Part shown: positions 62,396 through 64,000 of the stretch, piece after piece
How positions within the stretch are numbered: the stretch's first letter is position 1
How the letters are laid out: the number at the start of each line of letters is the position of its first letter
Origin: Hydrogenovibrio sp. SC-1
GTDB taxonomy: Bacteria > Pseudomonadota > Gammaproteobacteria > Thiomicrospirales > Thiomicrospiraceae
Reading direction: 5' to 3'
Length of the DNA: 64,000 nt
NCBI RefSeq assembly: GCF_002848135.1
Contig: NZ_PKGB01000007.1
Location: 1-64,000, forward strand
The notes under the pieces: generated by a model
The model's database searches: none
Seen by the model: only the letters and a program-made list of their open reading frames with translations
What the model was told of the DNA's origin: nothing
Translations under genes and position numbers: made by a program

Positions 62396-64000
62396 ATGTC
62401 CGTACCGCATCATCACCATTCACAACAAACGGTTTGTCATTCCAAGGAAAGCTGTCAACAATCAGTGACAACGTCATCCGAAATGAATGTGGTTTTTACC
62501 TGTCCGATGCATCCTGAAATTCGCCAGAATGAGCCGGGAACGTGTCCTATTTGCGGCATGGCGTTAGAAGCTAAAACTTACCGTGACGATACCGAAAACC
62601 CTGAGTTGACCGATTTTCGACATCGATTTTGGATCGGGTTGATCTTAACCTTGCCGATGTTTCTATTAGAAATGGGCAATCATTTTATTGATTTTCACCC
62701 CTTCATCAGTGCCGTTTTGTTCAATTGGATTCAACTGATCTTGGCAACGCCTGTAGTGTTATGGGCAGGGGAACCTTTTTTGGAACGTGGCTGGGCATCA
62801 TTGAAATCGGGCCATCTCAATATGTTTACACTGATTGCAATAGGGACGGGGGTTGCTTGGATTTACAGTGTGGTGGCAACTTTACTGCCGGGATTTTTTC
62901 CTGAAACGCTCTTGAAGGATGGCGTGGTCCCTGTATATTTTGAGGCGTCAGCGGTGATTATTGTGCTGGTGTTATTAGGCCAGATCTTAGAGTTAAAAGC
63001 TCGTGCGCAAACGAGCAGCGCTATTAGAGCACTGCTGGATCTGGCACCTAAAACCGCCCATCGACTTAATGGGCAAGATGAAGAAACGGTCGGTTTAGAT
63101 CAAATACAGCTAGGGGATTTACTACGAGTTCGCCCTGGAGATAAGGTGCCATTAGATGGGGTGGTGACAGAAGGTAGCAGTACGGTTGATGAATCCATGA
63201 TCACCGGTGAGTCGATGCCTGTTAAAAAATCGCAGGATATGAAAGTGATCGGTGGCACCCTGAATCAAAACGGCAGTTTTATTATGAAAGCCGAGCGCAT
63301 CGGTCGGGAGACGGTGCTATCGCAAATTGTGCATTCTGTTGAAGAAGCGCAACGTAGCCGAGCGCCCATTCAACAGCTGGCTGACAAGGTTGCTGGTTGG
63401 TTTGTGCCAACGGTGATTTTGGTTTCGGTTTTGACCTTTAAGGCTTGGCTGGTTTGGGGGCCTGATCCGGCATTGAGTTATGCTTTGATCGCTGCGGTGA
63501 GTGTGCTGATTATCGCTTGTCCTTGTGCACTTGGCTTGGCAACCCCTATGTCGATTATGGTAGGCGTCGGCAAAGGTGCGCAAGTTGGCGTATTGATTAA
63601 AAATGCCGAAGCTTTGGAGCGTTTGGAAAAGGTCGATACTTTGGTGATTGATAAAACGGGTACCTTAACCGAAGGCAAGCCGACGGTAACTCACATTGAG
63701 ACGGTGGGCGATTTTTCTGAAGAACAGTTATTGGCGCTCGCTGCATCACTTGAACAGGGGAGTGAACACCCGCTGGGCTATGCAATTGTCATGGCGGCCA
63801 AGCAAAAAGGACTGGATTTAAGCGCTGCAGAACATTTTGAGGCACCAACGGGGCTGGGTGTCATTGGACGTATTCATGGTCAAGAGGTTGTTTTAGGGAG
63901 TGCGCAACTAATGAAACAACAGTCGGTTGATGTATCATCCGTGTCTAAGAAAGCTCAGGGATTGAGAGCGGAAGGCGCCATCGTGATTTATATGGCGGTG
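62396..64000 (+). CDS. copA: Copper-translocating P1B-type ATPase (3' partial)
   Basis: The first 535 residues of a heavy-metal P-type ATPase that runs off the window. A His-rich start is followed by a heavy-metal-binding domain of the YHS-like type (C-P-M-H-P-E-I ... C-P-I-C-G-M) instead of the usual C-x-x-C ferredoxin-like domain. Four helices, the phosphatase loop (S-M-I-T-G-E-S-M-P), the C-P-C-A-L-G-L-A transport motif of Cu(I) pumps, the phosphorylation site D-K-T-G-T-L-T and the nucleotide-domain S-E-H-P-L-G follow. ATG at 62396 is preceded by AAAGGAGG, 31 bp after hypF, so readthrough from the hydrogenase operon is possible. Confidence 0.92.
   Translation, partial: MSVPHHHHSQQTVCHSKESCQQSVTTSSEMNVVFTCPMHPEIRQNEPGTCPICGMALEAKTYRDDTENPELTDFRHRFWIGLILTLPMFLLEMGNHFIDFHPFISAVLFNWIQLILATPVVLWAGEPFLERGWASLKSGHLNMFTLIAIGTGVAWIYSVVATLLPGFFPETLLKDGVVPVYFEASAVIIVLVLLGQILELKARAQTSSAIRALLDLAPKTAHRLNGQDEETVGLDQIQLGDLLRVRPGDKVPLDGVVTEGSSTVDESMITGESMPVKKSQDMKVIGGTLNQNGSFIMKAERIGRETVLSQIVHSVEEAQRSRAPIQQLADKVAGWFVPTVILVSVLTFKAWLVWGPDPALSYALIAAVSVLIIACPCALGLATPMSIMVGVGKGAQVGVLIKNAEALERLEKVDTLVIDKTGTLTEGKPTVTHIETVGDFSEEQLLALAASLEQGSEHPLGYAIVMAAKQKGLDLSAAEHFEAPTGLGVIGRIHGQEVVLGSAQLMKQQSVDVSSVSKKAQGLRAEGAIVIYMAV

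Overview
The window looks like chromosome from a free-living, Gram-negative gammaproteobacterium, most likely a sulfur- or hydrogen-oxidising member of the Thiomicrospira/Hydrogenovibrio/Thiomicrorhabdus lineage. This is inference from gene content (a complete [NiFe]-hydrogenase locus, DUF3579, a DUF1538 protein with PII-like partners, NsrR/NnrS, many c-di-GMP and taxis proteins, outer-membrane proteins), moderate G+C and dense short operons. No rRNA, tRNA, CRISPR array, insertion sequence, phage gene or replication origin was seen. Both ends cut through genes: an EAL-CZB protein on the left and a copper P-type ATPase on the right.

Layout. 1-7.6 kb: c-di-GMP genes, DUF3579, a small lipoprotein, a porin, Tas-type aldo/keto reductase, a PCuAC copper-chaperone fusion and the lipocalin Blc. 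7.8-16.7 kb: a CAP-domain lipoprotein, a large sensor GGDEF-EAL protein, and an MFP/FtsX permease/ATPase export operon led by a Bfd-like ferredoxin. 16.8-21 kb: a thiamine-uptake locus, in which a TPP riboswitch precedes a TonB receptor, a YkoF-like protein and a PnuC-family transporter, with a kinase-like gene converging on it. 21-32 kb: housekeeping genes (azoR, adk, fructosamine kinase, PBP1A, rph, rdgB, xthA) and a DUF1538 membrane protein with two PII-like proteins. 32-38 kb: a PAS-NIT chemoreceptor and an NsrR-controlled nitric-oxide locus (cytochrome c, NnrS). 37-42 kb: purU, tmcA and a second CAP-domain protein. 42-47.7 kb: a TetR-controlled RND exporter, LolA-like protein and outer-membrane protein operon with a near-perfect operator. 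47.8-50.6 kb: an MmeI-like single-chain restriction-modification gene broken by one in-frame stop. 51.5-62.4 kb: the hydrogenase operon hypBCDEA, fused small subunit, large subunit, protease, hypF. 62.4 kb to the end: a CopA-type ATPase.

Two signals stand out. First, the 9-mer CAGGCCTGG occurs 16 times; the palindromic 8-mer core would be expected about once in 64 kb of random sequence. The copies are usually followed, 3-5 bases later, by a T-tract. Most lie inside genes, mostly in the coding direction, and one forms the tip of a terminator-like hairpin. This is the architecture of a DNA-uptake signal sequence such as those of Haemophilus and Neisseria, but the word is one I do not recognise. 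Second, the hydrogenase small subunit is the C-terminal part of an 815-residue protein whose N-terminal part is a NirB-like FAD/NAD(P) oxidoreductase plus a Bfd-type [2Fe-2S] domain. Its proximal-cluster motif reads C-S-G-N instead of C-x-x-C. With no Tat signal and no cytochrome b partner in the operon, it is probably a soluble enzyme coupling H2 to NAD(P)(H) or another soluble carrier. All readings are by eye; no database search was run.
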